Assembly (NCBI RefSeq): GCF_009296315.1
Contig: NZ_WHLY01000002.1
Coordinates: 1,426,001 to 1,490,000 of the forward strand
Source of the DNA: Salmonirosea aquatica
GTDB taxonomy: Bacteria; Bacteroidota; Bacteroidia; Cytophagales; Spirosomataceae
DNA: 64,000 nt
Direction of reading: 5' to 3'
Shown here: piece after piece, positions 1 to 8,799 of the stretch
Numbering within the stretch: position 1 is the first letter of the stretch
Layout of the letters: every line of letters starts with the position of its first letter
Translations under genes and position numbers: made by a program
Notes under the pieces: model-generated
The model's database searches: none
What the model saw: the letters and a program-made list of their open reading frames with translations, nothing else
What the model was told of the DNA's origin: nothing

Positions 1-5
1 CCAGG

Positions 6-404
6 CTACTCCTTCCGATTGATAATAAAACTACTTTCCTGCTTCGTGAAGCCTACTTTGGGATAATAGTCCAGAGCCGTTGGTACGGAGAGCAGTAATA
101 CCATCGACTGGTCGCCGACCTTTTCTTTGGTGAGTTCGATCAGTTTTTTACCAATTCCCGCTTTTTGGTAATCGCTTCGGATGGCCAGGTCGGCCAGGTA
201 GCAACTCCACGCCCAATCGGTGATGCAACGGGCTACCCCGACAAGCGTTTCCCCATCCCAGGCCGTAACGATCAGGTTGGAATGCTCGTACATTTTGGCA
301 ATCCGCTCCGGGTCGTGGGTCGGACGCGGTAGCCCGGCATTGTTGTACAGTTCGATGACTTGCTCGGGCGTTGGGGTTTTATCGTGCCGGTAGGTAATTT
401 CCAT
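6..404 (-). CDS. GNAT-family N-acetyltransferase
   Basis: This is a small (132 aa) cytoplasmic GCN5-related acetyltransferase that would move an acetyl group from acetyl-CoA to an unidentified amine. The acetyl-CoA loop is visible as QKAGIG at about residues 80-85, following the beta-strand LADLAIRSDY, and the C-terminal YYPKVGFTKQ segment is typical of motif B. Length is normal for a single-domain GNAT. It starts 3 bases after the stop of the OsmC gene, so the two are probably co-transcribed with the DoxX and VOC genes upstream in a small operon of housekeeping or stress enzymes. The substrate cannot be read from sequence. Confidence 0.85.
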   Translation of the reverse strand: MEITYRHDKTPTPEQVIELYNNAGLPRPTHDPERIAKMYEHSNLIVTAWDGETLVGVARCITDWAWSCYLADLAIRSDYQKAGIGKKLIELTKEKVGDQSMVLLLSVPTALDYYPKVGFTKQESSFIINRKE

Positions 405-407
405 TGT

Positions 408-821
408 TTAGGTAGGATCACTTGTGTTGGTCAATGTGATGGCGAGTCCTTTCCGCAAGGTGTTTTGAATCTCAGCTACCTGGTCTGTGTGACGGATCAA
501 GTCTTCGATTTCAGCCGGAGAAGCGTCGGATGCGACAGAAGCCTGGTAACTAAAATTCGTACCCGGTTCGCCCTCGGCTCCGAATTCACCGCTCACGCTG
601 ACCTCCACGCCCGTTACCACCATCCTGCGTTTAGCGGCTTCGCGGTAAATATCATTACAAAAGCAGGTCGCCAGCGCCAACATCAAGAGTTCGCCGCCAT
701 TCACCGACGAGCCGTAGCCCGTGGATTTCGCCGGGATTTGCAGTTCTTTGGCCGAGTCGTTGGTTTGGACGGTAGCCTCATGCTGGTGGAGGCTGCTGGT
801 AATATGAGCGGAAATTTTCAT
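408..821 (-). CDS. OsmC-family protein
   Basis: The 137-aa protein has the OsmC/Ohr fold signature: GYGSSVNGGELLMLALATCFCND, split here over residues 35-57, with the first active-site cysteine at C53 and a second at C55. Classical OsmC and Ohr reduce organic hydroperoxides with a pair of cysteines, one in this helix and one in the C-terminal half. Here the C-terminal stretch HTDQVAEIQNTL has no cysteine, so the normal disulfide partner is missing. It may use C53/C55 differently or may not be a peroxidase. It sits 34 bases downstream of the DoxX gene and 3 bases upstream of the acetyltransferase. Confidence 0.85.
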   Translation of the reverse strand: MKISAHITSSLHQHEATVQTNDSAKELQIPAKSTGYGSSVNGGELLMLALATCFCNDIYREAAKRRMVVTGVEVSVSGEFGAEGEPGTNFSYQASVASDASPAEIEDLIRHTDQVAEIQNTLRKGLAITLTNTSDPT

Positions 822-855
822 GGGAGTTTAGGAATATCAGGTACCTATCAGAAAT

Positions 856-1314
856 TTATTCCCAAATTTTAATAGAACTGAAATAAGTCCAGCCAATGAA
901 GAGTAGCTGCAAAGGCACCCTGAACCACAAGTAGGAAACGCCCTTGCCGGCATAGGTACCTTTCTCGTGATCAACGTGTTTGATCGCAGCGTTAATATTG
1001 GCAGGTAGCAACAGTACGAAAAAGGCGATCAATGCCCAGGCAGCATATACCGTGAAATCCGGAATTAAAAGTCCAATTCCCAACAAAATTTCCAGTACGG
1101 CCGTCAGGTAAACCAGTTCTTTCTTAAAGGGAATCACGGAAGGCATCATCAGGATCATACCTTTTGTAAAGGCAAAATGGCCAACCGCCGTAAAAAACAA
1201 CATAGCGCACATCGCGATCCGGGCTGCTAGGGACAGATCGAATTGTTGCGTAATCAGTTGAACCGCAACGACTGCAAGGACGAAAACGACCAGCAAAACA
1301 ACCAAGGGTTTCAT
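856..1314 (-). CDS. DoxX-like membrane protein
   Basis: A 152-aa integral inner-membrane protein with four hydrophobic segments (about residues 3-20, 33-52, 68-103 and 128-146). The motifs FFTAVGHFAF and LEILLGIGLLIPDFTVYAAW match the DoxX/DoxD-like family, whose members are linked to redox or thiol chemistry but mostly lack a defined reaction. The 5' end starts 36 bases after the VOC gene ends, and it is followed by the OsmC gene, so a thiol/oxidative stress operon is a reasonable inference. A second DoxX-like gene lies at 5882-6307. Confidence 0.8.
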   Translation of the reverse strand: MKPLVVLLVVFVLAVVAVQLITQQFDLSLAARIAMCAMLFFTAVGHFAFTKGMILMMPSVIPFKKELVYLTAVLEILLGIGLLIPDFTVYAAWALIAFFVLLLPANINAAIKHVDHEKGTYAGKGVSYLWFRVPLQLLFIGWTYFSSIKIWE

Positions 1315-1350
1315 TTCTTTGCTAGCTTACTTATTGTACGCTTTTCGAAT

Positions 1351-1764
1351 TTACGAATTGTCAGAAATCGGCGTCAGTATTTCCATGCCGTGCCCCGAAG
1401 GGTCGATGAAGTACAGACCTTTATTGCCGTTTTCCACGTAGTATTCCGCAGGACGCTGCATACGCGGATCGGCCCAATAATCTATTTTCCAATCTTTCAG
1501 TCGATGGATAACGCGCTCAAATTCATCGGGGGGTACCTTGAACGCATAGTGGCCCGTACTATGTTCTTTAGCCTCCGCAATCAGCAGCATGACGTCGTTT
1601 TTTAGCTGAATGCAAAGAAAGAAACCGGGTACCGGGCCATCCGCCGGAATTGCCTTCGGCAAATCCAATAGCCTGGTCAATAGATCCGCGGTTTTCTGCT
1701 TTTCTTTGGCCAGGATGATTAAGTGGTTTAGTTCTACCGAGGGTAGTTCTTTTTGGGCTTTCAT
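1351..1764 (-). CDS. VOC-family (glyoxalase/bleomycin-resistance) protein
   Basis: 137 aa with the paired beta-alpha-beta-beta-beta modules of the vicinal oxygen chelate superfamily. Candidate metal ligands are His14 (VELNHLIIL), the HYAFKV histidine and the glutamate in GHGMEILTP near the C-terminus. The closing motif YFIDPSGHGMEIL is typical of the family. Members include glyoxalases, dioxygenases and fosfomycin- or bleomycin-resistance proteins, and the substrate cannot be assigned here. It is the first gene of the likely VOC-DoxX-OsmC-GNAT operon. Confidence 0.82.
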   Translation of the reverse strand: MKAQKELPSVELNHLIILAKEKQKTADLLTRLLDLPKAIPADGPVPGFFLCIQLKNDVMLLIAEAKEHSTGHYAFKVPPDEFERVIHRLKDWKIDYWADPRMQRPAEYYVENGNKGLYFIDPSGHGMEILTPISDNS

Positions 1765-1816
1765 TTTTTCTTGAGATTGACTTTTAGTTTTTTTATGGGG
1801 TACCTTCTATTATTTG

Positions 1817-1833
1817 GGCTGTGGGATACAGCC
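1817..1833 (-). terminator. Small hairpin at the end of the AT-rich lipoprotein gene
   Basis: GGCTGT and ACAGCC form a 6-bp stem with a 5-base loop that overlaps the final base of the upstream gene. On the minus strand it is followed by CAAATAATAG rather than a clean T-run, so it is a weak terminator candidate. Confidence 0.3.
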
Positions 1834-3236
1834 TACTGATTGCCAGTTGGTCCTGGATGAGGCATAGTCGATTTAATTTTCTTAAAATCACTGAGTTTAA
1901 GTCCATCAATAAACTCGTTTGAATAGATTAACTTTAAAAGGGTAGAGTATTTGTTATTAAAATCAATTGTGTCGTTTTTTAAATAATATAATTTATCAGA
2001 ACCCAAGTATTTTGTGGGAAGCTGTATCAAACTGAAATATAATGCTTCAACTATACTTTGCTGCCTTAGCGTCCTACTTCTTTCGCTAGTGTTATATAGT
2101 AACGTTACTTTATTTTTTATCAGCTTTGGAAACATGCAATTACTTCCTTTAAAATATGCATTTGAAACTTTAATGGGTTCTTTTTGTTCGCATGAATCTT
2201 TAAAATTTAAGACTATCCCGTGCTCTGGTTCCAAAATACTCGATTTTACCAATTTGAGCTTTAAATTTGGAGATATATTATTTAAAGATTTGATGGCTTT
2301 TATTATCGTGACTGAATCCTCATTCAAGATAGTTCCGTACAAATATATGTGAACATCTTTTGGATGTTTGAGCAGTTCATTGTTTGTAAAAGAGGCTTCC
2401 AAAATATTACCTCTTGACAAACTTGGCGGATATTTGATCAATAATTTTTTAATCTTATCCTCAGCCTTTACAGAATAAAGTACATCTGAAAACTTCCTTT
2501 CAAAACGAATCCTGGAAAAATTTACAGGAATTGACGGTTCGTAAAGTAGTGATAGCACCTTTTTATCTAAGATTGTGAAATATTTTTCAGGATTATCTTT
2601 TTCAAAAAAAAGGCTACTTGGATACGTATAACTATCGCCGATAACACCCAGGGTTTGAATAATTTCTTCTAAAACTAGTTTCTTCCGCATCAAATGGTTA
2701 GTGTCTTCTTTCGCATAAAAAATACCTACACTAGCTTTTTTTATTTCACCATCATAGTCAACTAAAATTCCAGTGCCCGCATCAGCCGTGGTGTCAATAT
2801 TACTTGCAAGATTATTATCTGATTCTAGAAATTCATTCATTTTTGTAAAATTCCCAAAATACACTTTGATAAGGCTAGAATCACGCAGAGTCCCGATAGA
2901 ACATTTTATTGAAAGGTTTAAACCGTTAATTTCCGTGATTACTTCATTTACATAGTTTATTTCATCAGCGGATGGATTACCCATTATTAATATCTTAGGG
3001 TTTGATTTCCACTTAGAAATATAATTGCGTTTGCTTTTATTATAATCTGCATGAAAAACAGTTTCGTAGAAGTAGTTGATAGTTTCAGCATCATATTTAC
3101 TTTTAAGCATTGCCACATTCTGCGAACTTATCGTATATTCATTCGTTTTTGAATCGCAAGAAAATAAAAGATATTGACTGAGTGCTACTAAAATATAAAA
3201 CAAAAATTTACGGATCACTTTCGTATGATATTTCAT
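1833..3236 (-). CDS. AT-rich lipoprotein with two DUF2927-like halves
   Basis: 467 aa. A hydrophobic N-terminus ends in LLFSC, giving a lipoprotein cysteine at residue 27. The first half carries a DUF2927-like core (LVLEEIIQTLG, then GDSYTYPSSLFFE and LDKKVLSLLYEP, about residues 195-235). The second half repeats the plan: a strand resembling the first half's start (HIYLYGTILNEDSVTIIKAI), then RQQSIVEALYFSLIQLP, SDKLYYLKND and LLKLIYSNEFIDGL. This suggests an internal duplication with divergence. DUF2927 proteins are secreted and uncharacterised, resembling metallopeptidase folds; no HExxH is visible. Base composition is much more AT-rich than the neighbours and the gene has no GGTACC, which suggests recent acquisition. 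Function unknown. Confidence 0.7.
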   Translation of the reverse strand: MKYHTKVIRKFLFYILVALSQYLLFSCDSKTNEYTISSQNVAMLKSKYDAETINYFYETVFHADYNKSKRNYISKWKSNPKILIMGNPSADEINYVNEVITEINGLNLSIKCSIGTLRDSSLIKVYFGNFTKMNEFLESDNNLASNIDTTADAGTGILVDYDGEIKKASVGIFYAKEDTNHLMRKKLVLEEIIQTLGVIGDSYTYPSSLFFEKDNPEKYFTILDKKVLSLLYEPSIPVNFSRIRFERKFSDVLYSVKAEDKIKKLLIKYPPSLSRGNILEASFTNNELLKHPKDVHIYLYGTILNEDSVTIIKAIKSLNNISPNLKLKLVKSSILEPEHGIVLNFKDSCEQKEPIKVSNAYFKGSNCMFPKLIKNKVTLLYNTSERSRTLRQQSIVEALYFSLIQLPTKYLGSDKLYYLKNDTIDFNNKYSTLLKLIYSNEFIDGLKLSDFKKIKSTMPHPGPTGNQ

Positions 3237-3376
3237 TAAAAATAAATATACATTCCATCAACTCTCCTTCTCCCATCATCTATGTAGGTTTCCACAGGCA
3301 TTCAAACAGTCTAAGATTTCAGCAGATACTATACTCACAAAATTCTCTGCATCCAATCAATTAAAATATACTTTCC

Positions 3377-3931
3377 TTAGCCATTCAATGATTTAATATC
3401 GTCAGCTATCCATGGCAAATCGTTGTTAAGTTGATGACCACCGCTTTGTATTTCACGGAAAGTGGCGTGACTAATTTTTTGCTTGTACTGGTCAAGATGA
3501 GAAAAGGGTACCACTTCGTCATCCTGGCTATGGTAAAAGAATAGGGGTACCTTGTCAGGTAGCCTGTCGGCAAAATCGCTTTTCAGTTTTAAACCGGCTT
3601 TCCACGCTTCATCACCCGTCCAGAATGGGGTGGAAATAAGGAAAATGCCCTGTATGGTTTTGTTGACAATATTCTCGGAAAGGTACCTCAAAAGCATGGA
3701 GGCGCCGAGCGAATGCCCGACCAGGATCACGTCGTTTTCAGCCTCAGAAATTTCCTGATCAATTTGGGACAGCCACCCAAAGTCAGGGGCCGACTCATCG
3801 GATGGCATTTCCGGGTAGTGTACGTCGTATCCATTCCCCAGGTTTTCCTGCAAGGAGTTTACCAAATCTTTATCCGCTTCATACCCATCGTCGCCTCCTC
3901 CCTCAATAAATAATATCTGTTGCTTTTTCAT
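3377..3931 (-). CDS. RBBP9/YdeN-type alpha/beta hydrolase
   Basis: 184-aa serine hydrolase. The nucleophile elbow GHSLG places the catalytic serine at S74; the acid is D137 or D138 in YHSQDDEVVPF and the base H166 in SGGHQL. The short, lid-less size and the order of motifs match the RBBP9/YdeN family of small cytoplasmic esterases whose physiological substrates are mostly unknown. It has no signal peptide. A 79-base gap separates it from the DUF6624 gene upstream, so it may be independently transcribed. Confidence 0.85.
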   Translation of the reverse strand: MKKQQILFIEGGGDDGYEADKDLVNSLQENLGNGYDVHYPEMPSDESAPDFGWLSQIDQEISEAENDVILVGHSLGASMLLRYLSENIVNKTIQGIFLISTPFWTGDEAWKAGLKLKSDFADRLPDKVPLFFYHSQDDEVVPFSHLDQYKQKISHATFREIQSGGHQLNNDLPWIADDIKSLNG

Positions 3932-4010
3932 AGGGAATCTGATTTTCTAAAATACTATTTTCCGATTACGATTTAGGGGATACACAATCCCCTGATTCGT
4001 GTAGAAGTTA

Positions 4011-4610
4011 TTATTTTATCCAACCTACCTTTTTCCTCCATGCTTCGACTTCCTGCTTCCTTTTTTCAAAATCTGCCGGTGGAGTTTGCTTTTCATTTTC
4101 CACCTGTCTCCTGATAAGTAGGGTCTGTTCTTCAAGGGTATTAAGCCCGATATCCTTCCTTCTTTGATTTACTTTGGCCAAGTCATCATAAGGATTTGGG
4201 TTTAATTTACCGCTTTCGTCCCAGTCAAATTGAGTACCATACTGTTGCGGTTTTCCTTCAAGCACCGCGATTCGGTCTATCAGATAGGCCAAACTTCTTG
4301 GTTCCGCTTCATTTTCGTTTACTGCCCTTTCCAATAGTTTCGCAAACTTCTTCATAAAGTCGGGCTGTCCGATGGCATGTTGTACAACCAGCCACGCGGC
4401 CTCACTTGCTTCTTTACCTACTTTGTTAAGGGTCGGGTACCCTATCGTATCAATAATATCGCTCAAAATCTTCGCATTCCGGTTGTGCAGTTTTTCCATT
4501 TCCTCATCATAGCCTTCCCCAAGTTTTCCGTCCTGAATAAGTTTGTCCCTAAGCGCCAGGTCAGCATTTCTCAGGTCAATTATTCTTTCGGCAGTACTTT
4601 TGTAATCCAT
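4011..4610 (-). CDS. DUF6624 protein
   Basis: 199 aa, cytoplasmic, without signal peptide. Recognisable features are AAWLVVQHAIGQPDF in the middle, LAYLIDRIAVLEGKPQQYGTQ, and the C-terminal VNQRRKDIGLNTLEEQ. These together define DUF6624, a family common in Bacteroidota and Actinobacteria without known function. An N-terminal charged helix (about residues 1-50) precedes the core and the C-terminal 25 residues are lysine- and glutamate-rich. Nothing in the neighbourhood suggests a role. Confidence 0.75.
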   Translation of the reverse strand: MDYKSTAERIIDLRNADLALRDKLIQDGKLGEGYDEEMEKLHNRNAKILSDIIDTIGYPTLNKVGKEASEAAWLVVQHAIGQPDFMKKFAKLLERAVNENEAEPRSLAYLIDRIAVLEGKPQQYGTQFDWDESGKLNPNPYDDLAKVNQRRKDIGLNTLEEQTLLIRRQVENEKQTPPADFEKRKQEVEAWRKKVGWIK

Positions 4611-4730
4611 TCTTGATCTTGTATTGTCGTAACGCAGGTGCCAACGCTGGACGGTTTAGCGTCATGCCCCTATCCTGAGTTCCACCTGTATACGACCGCA
4701 GTAGGCCAATGAAGGGGAGTATAACATTTA

Positions 4731-5726
4731 TTAGTGTTGCTTCACCGTACTCTTCCGAATAAAAGGCACAATCTCCTCCCCCACGCGCAGGGGTTTGTAC
4801 TCATCTGTAAAACCCAGTTCGGTCGGCGATTTTCCTACCCAGGTACTTGGTTTTCCGGTGATCTGTACGGTCATCGTGGCCGGGTCGATCGTCATCACCG
4901 TGTACAAAGGGTCCCGGTAGGGGCACATACGCGACATCCACTCATGGGCTTCGTGAATCGCCTTTGGGTAGCTTTCGTGAAGGTACTTATCACCAATCCA
5001 AAAGTAGGAAGCCGAGTTGATGGTAAGATAGGGTATTCCACTTTCGTAAATCAGACTGTCCACGTGTGTATGGCCGTTGATGGCCACGATGATCCGATCG
5101 GCCGCGCCGGCGAGAACCGCCTGCATTTCGGCGGCATTATTGACCGCCAGCGCCCCGATCAGCGGTTGGTGCGAGACGATCACGATCGGTTCTTTGATTT
5201 GCTGCAATTGGGTTTTCAACCAAGCCACCTGCTCCGGGTTGATGTAGGCAGGGTACCCTCCCTTGTGGTCGGGCGAGCCGGTATCGTTCCCGTCCAGCAC
5301 GATAAACCAGATACCTTTGACTTTCCGGGTATAGTACCGGGCCGGCATGCCCCAGCGGTCGAGGCATTGCTGTTTGGTGTGGCCGTTGTCGGTATCGTGG
5401 TTGCCGATCACGTGCAGGGTAGTTTTGTGCGCCTGGTTGAACAGGTCGATCACGTCCTGGTTTTTTTCATCCGGGAAGGTAAAGTCTCCCAGCTGGATCA
5501 GGCCATCCGTTTGAACCTGGCGGCTATGCGCCAAAAAGGCTTTCAGACGGGTTTTCCCATCGTGGATCAGGTCGTGGTGCAAATCGGTGATCAAACCCAT
5601 TTTAACGGACTCCTTCAAGGTACTTACGCTGGCTCTGGCCAGTAACGGCACGCAAAATGCCGCGCTCATGCCTATAAAATCCCGTCGGCTCAGTTCGCTA
5701 GTGGTTCTTGGTTGGTCGTTCTTCAT
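4731..5726 (-). CDS. Tat-exported metallophosphoesterase
   Basis: 331 aa from the chosen ATG. Earlier in-frame ATGs exist (5852, 5759) but the start at 5726 puts a twin-arginine signal SRRDFIGMSAAFCVPLLA right at the N-terminus. The calcineurin-like metal-binding motifs follow in order: ITDLHHD, GDFTFP, GNHDTD, SHQPL and NGHTHVD. The protein therefore hydrolyses a phosphoester or phosphodiester in the periplasm using two metals. The substrate is unknown; such proteins are often purple-acid-phosphatase-like or glycerophosphodiesterase-like. It is divergent from the DoxX-like gene at 5882, with a shared 155-base control region. Confidence 0.85.
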   Translation of the reverse strand: MKNDQPRTTSELSRRDFIGMSAAFCVPLLARASVSTLKESVKMGLITDLHHDLIHDGKTRLKAFLAHSRQVQTDGLIQLGDFTFPDEKNQDVIDLFNQAHKTTLHVIGNHDTDNGHTKQQCLDRWGMPARYYTRKVKGIWFIVLDGNDTGSPDHKGGYPAYINPEQVAWLKTQLQQIKEPIVIVSHQPLIGALAVNNAAEMQAVLAGAADRIIVAINGHTHVDSLIYESGIPYLTINSASYFWIGDKYLHESYPKAIHEAHEWMSRMCPYRDPLYTVMTIDPATMTVQITGKPSTWVGKSPTELGFTDEYKPLRVGEEIVPFIRKSTVKQH

Positions 5727-5881
5727 TGGAATGATGCAGCTGTGTTTTTCCTGCTCCATGACACAATGTAGGAATAATCCGTCATTTTCGTCCTTGTCAA
5801 ATAGTTTTGGCGCGGGGTCAAGCACGATCTTTTTATCAAGTGGCCCTACCATCCCTTCCCCTTACCCAACCGCTTCGATCC

Positions 5882-6307
5882 ATGACAACTCACCACCCGA
5901 CTCAAACCACTACCGTTCAAACCATCTTTCGTTTTCTGCTGGGTGGAGCCCTGATTCTGGCCGGTACCAGTCATCTGACCTGGGCCCGCACGGAGTTTCT
6001 GGCGCAGGTACCCCAATGGGTACCTCTCAATGGTGATCTGGTCGTGGTTTTGTCGGGGATTGTCGAAATTCTGCTGGGCTTATCGCTAATCTTTCTGGCG
6101 CGGCAGCGTGTGCTGGTCGGGTGGGTAGTCGCTACGTTTTTCGTGCTGGTCTTTCCCGGCAACATCGCGCAGTACCTCAACCATACCGATGCATTCGGCC
6201 TCAATTCGGATCTGGCGCGCGGTATACGCCTTTTGTTTCAGCCCGTGCTGGTAGCGTGGGCGCTGTGGTCTACCGGAGCCTGGGCGGCCTGGCGGCGGAA
6301 CAAGTAG
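5882..6307 (+). CDS. DoxX-like membrane protein
   Basis: 141 aa from the ATG before TTHHPTQTTTV; the longer reading frame from 5807 would prepend a non-hydrophobic tail with no family match. Four membrane segments are visible, with LAGTSHLTWARTEFLAQVP and VVVLSGIVEILLGLSLIFL characteristic of DoxX-like proteins. It resembles the protein at 856-1314 in the order of motifs (GHxxF or SHxxW, then an LGxxL helix, then PxNIxxxxxH), so the two are probably paralogues. The function is undefined. It is convergent with the radical SAM gene, 31 bases apart. Confidence 0.8.
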   Translation: MTTHHPTQTTTVQTIFRFLLGGALILAGTSHLTWARTEFLAQVPQWVPLNGDLVVVLSGIVEILLGLSLIFLARQRVLVGWVVATFFVLVFPGNIAQYLNHTDAFGLNSDLARGIRLLFQPVLVAWALWSTGAWAAWRRNK

Positions 6308-6338
6308 GGAATTTTTTTATTTCAGAACAAGACCGGGT

Positions 6339-8612
6339 CTACACCACCAGCAACCCATTCTCTCGCAATGCTTTCCATACATTCGATTGCAAAAAGTCTT
6401 CAAAGGTACCTAAACCCGCTTCTTCATAACTTCCTTTCAGTTGCTGCCACGACAGGGGTACCCCTTCCGCGTCGAGGGCAAGAACAGGTAGGGTACCCAA
6501 TAGCCATTCTGCCAACGAAACATGGGTCTTGAGCGTCCAATGGCTCTTTTTTGAATAAAATTCCAGTTCGGCCCTCTTTACCTTTTGCTTTCTTTCTCGG
6601 ACTTTAATGCCGTTATTTTTTCCTGCCGAGGACGGGCTGGAAGCCGAACGCGGCCCGGCCTGTACCACAATATCTTCTAGCACCATCAGTTCAGCCGTGC
6701 CACCCAGCCACACCACCTGCGCATTGGGACGCGTTTCGGCGTAGGGTACCTCATCACCGATACTGCGCTCGATGTAGGTCGGGGGAATGGAAGTGGGGGG
6801 TACCTTGAAGTCAAACCACTTCCTGAGTGGCAGGTCAAAACCCACGCCGTGCATGTAGTTGAAAAGTGATTTGCGTAATCCCTCGGAAAACAGATCATGA
6901 TCGGCACCGGTGGGATCGTCGTGATAAAGATCATTGTCGGCGAAACCGCCGAAATCGGGGCCGATGCGCTGCACGTCGAAGCCCGCCGGGTGCAGGCCGA
7001 CGGGACTATGAGCCGTCATGGCAAAACGATGCCAGAAGCCCGACTGCACCACGCCTACCTCGAACAACTGCCGAACCATTTCCAGCGAGTCGATGGTCTC
7101 CTGTGCCGTTTGGGTGGGAAAGCCGTACATCAGGTAGGCATGCACCATGATACCCGCCTGCGTAAAGGAGTCGGCCACGCGGGCCACCTGCGCCACGGTA
7201 ACGCCCTTTTTCATGCGCTCGAGCAAGCGGTCGGAAGCTACCTCAAGTCCGCCCGATACGGCAATGCAGCCGGAAGCTTTGAGCAATTGACAAAGGTCGG
7301 GGGTAAAACTTTTTTCAAACCTGATGTTGGTCCACCAGGTCACGGTGAGCTGGCGGCGGATGATTTCCAGCGCCAGGTCACGCATGAGCGCGGGCGGCGC
7401 GGCTTCATCCACGAAGTGAAAACCGTTTTGTCCAGTCTGCGTGATGATTTCCTCGATGCGGTCGCAGAGCAGCGCGGCCGTGACGGGTTCGTAGCGTTTG
7501 ATGTAATCAAGCGAAATGTCGCAGAACGAACATTTGCCCCAGTAGCAGCCGTGCGCCAGCGTCAGTTTATTCCAGCGGCCATCGCTCCATAGCCGGTGCA
7601 TGGGGTTGATTATTTCGATGACCGACAGGTACCTGTCCAGTGGCAAGTCGGCGTAGTCAGGTGTACCTACGTCGCGCTGGGCTACGTCTTTTTCTTTGGC
7701 ATTATTGTAGTAAAGTACCTTTCCTTCGGTACGGGCATAGACCCGTTTGAGTTGGTTACGCTCGCGCTTGCCATCGAGGTATTCCAGCAGATTGAGCAAC
7801 GGTGCTTCGCCATCATCCAGGCTTACAAAATCCACATAATCGAACAGGCGCGGTTCGCGCAGCGAGCGTAATTCAGTATTGCAATACCCGCCGCCCATCA
7901 CTACAGCTATGTGCGGATGATGCTTTTTTAGGTACTGCCCGCATTTCAACGCGCCGAACAGGTTGCCTGGAAAAGGTACCGTCAGACAAACCACCGATGG
8001 CTGCCAGCGTTGAATTTTTTCTTCCAACAATTCTACTAAAAAAGAAGAAATCAAGGTTTCGGCAGCTTGTAAGCTTTCGTGCAACGCGTCGAAATGCGTA
8101 GCAGTACTACCTAGGCGCTCGGCGTAGCGACTGAATCCGAAGTGAGGGTCCATGGCTTCCTGGATCAGATCGCCCAGGTCTTCCAGGTACAGCGTGGCCA
8201 GGTGCCGGGCTTTATCCTGAATGCCCATGGTACCAAAGGCCCAATCCAGTTCGTCGAGTTCGGCAAAGCGCCCGGCTTCGGGCAGATAGTTGCGGTCGCA
8301 GAGGGTATGGGCGAGGGTGGGATTTTTATTTTGTAAAAAACCGATTACCGGCTCGATGGTGCGGAGGTACTCTTTCCGCAGTGCGTAAATCCGGTAGCCG
8401 TTATCGGAAAGTGCCACATCGGAAGCTTCCAGATCGGTGAACATCTTACCCAAGCCCTGCTTAGAAAACAGTTTTAGAATCACCTCGATCCCCAGATCCG
8501 CCTGATGCGAAGGTACCCCTACCGTGTTCAGAAAGCCTTTGAGGTAGGCCGTCGCCGGATAGGGGGTATTGAGTTGCGTGAAGGGTGGGGTGAGGAAGAG
8601 GACCTTGTTCAA
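6339..8612 (-). CDS. B12-binding-domain radical SAM protein
   Basis: 757 aa. The N-terminal ~300 residues resemble the cobalamin-binding Rossmann domain of B12-dependent radical SAM enzymes (LTPPFTQLNTPYPATAYLKG; later VVMGGGYCNTELRSL), but the DxHxxG cobalamin-ligand motif is not obvious. The cluster motif CYWGKCSFC (C356, C361, C364) has one extra residue compared with the classic Cx3Cx2C, a variant of this subgroup. The barrel follows (GFHFVDEAAPP, VSGGLEVASDRLLERMKKG, AYLMYGFPTQT). A C-terminal ~150-residue tail is of unknown function. Substrate unknown. It stands alone, between a convergent DoxX-like gene and the SusCD terminators. Confidence 0.85.
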   Translation of the reverse strand: MNKVLFLTPPFTQLNTPYPATAYLKGFLNTVGVPSHQADLGIEVILKLFSKQGLGKMFTDLEASDVALSDNGYRIYALRKEYLRTIEPVIGFLQNKNPTLAHTLCDRNYLPEAGRFAELDELDWAFGTMGIQDKARHLATLYLEDLGDLIQEAMDPHFGFSRYAERLGSTATHFDALHESLQAAETLISSFLVELLEEKIQRWQPSVVCLTVPFPGNLFGALKCGQYLKKHHPHIAVVMGGGYCNTELRSLREPRLFDYVDFVSLDDGEAPLLNLLEYLDGKRERNQLKRVYARTEGKVLYYNNAKEKDVAQRDVGTPDYADLPLDRYLSVIEIINPMHRLWSDGRWNKLTLAHGCYWGKCSFCDISLDYIKRYEPVTAALLCDRIEEIITQTGQNGFHFVDEAAPPALMRDLALEIIRRQLTVTWWTNIRFEKSFTPDLCQLLKASGCIAVSGGLEVASDRLLERMKKGVTVAQVARVADSFTQAGIMVHAYLMYGFPTQTAQETIDSLEMVRQLFEVGVVQSGFWHRFAMTAHSPVGLHPAGFDVQRIGPDFGGFADNDLYHDDPTGADHDLFSEGLRKSLFNYMHGVGFDLPLRKWFDFKVPPTSIPPTYIERSIGDEVPYAETRPNAQVVWLGGTAELMVLEDIVVQAGPRSASSPSSAGKNNGIKVRERKQKVKRAELEFYSKKSHWTLKTHVSLAEWLLGTLPVLALDAEGVPLSWQQLKGSYEEAGLGTFEDFLQSNVWKALRENGLLVV

Positions 8613-8676
8613 TGATTGATGAATGAGGACGGGGTCCGGTACGCTGGAGCGGCCCGTGCGATGATGAATGATTTTA

Positions 8677-8684
8677 CAAAGATA
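8677..8684 (-). promoter_or_regulatory. Candidate -7 box for the radical SAM gene
   Basis: TATCTTTG on the minus strand matches the Bacteroidota TAnnTTTG box and lies 64 bases before the start codon. No TTG is present at the usual 19-21 base spacing, where the terminator hairpin lies instead, so support is partial. Confidence 0.35.
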
Positions 8685-8692
8685 AAATAAAA

Positions 8693-8756
8693 CGCCCGTC
8701 CCTTGTTATCCAGGGACGGGCGTGGATCCGTGCCACAGTTTAAGACTGTGGCACGG
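8693..8756 (-). terminator. Tandem intrinsic terminator hairpins after SusD
   Basis: Two perfect hairpins follow the SusD gene: a 12-bp stem (8728-8739 with 8745-8756, 5-base loop) and a 10-bp stem (8693-8702 with 8713-8722, 10-base loop). On the minus strand the second runs into TTTTATTTTATC, a good T-tract. Together they should end the SusCD transcript before the radical SAM promoter. Confidence 0.8.
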
Positions 8757-8799
8757 ACAATCAGAATGAAAATTTTATTTAAAGTTCACTCAATCACAA

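Noticed and set aside
4734-5645. Long plus-strand reading frame (303 codons)
   Set aside because: It is antisense to the metallophosphoesterase, and its composition and residues fit no family. The minus-strand gene has all five metal motifs.
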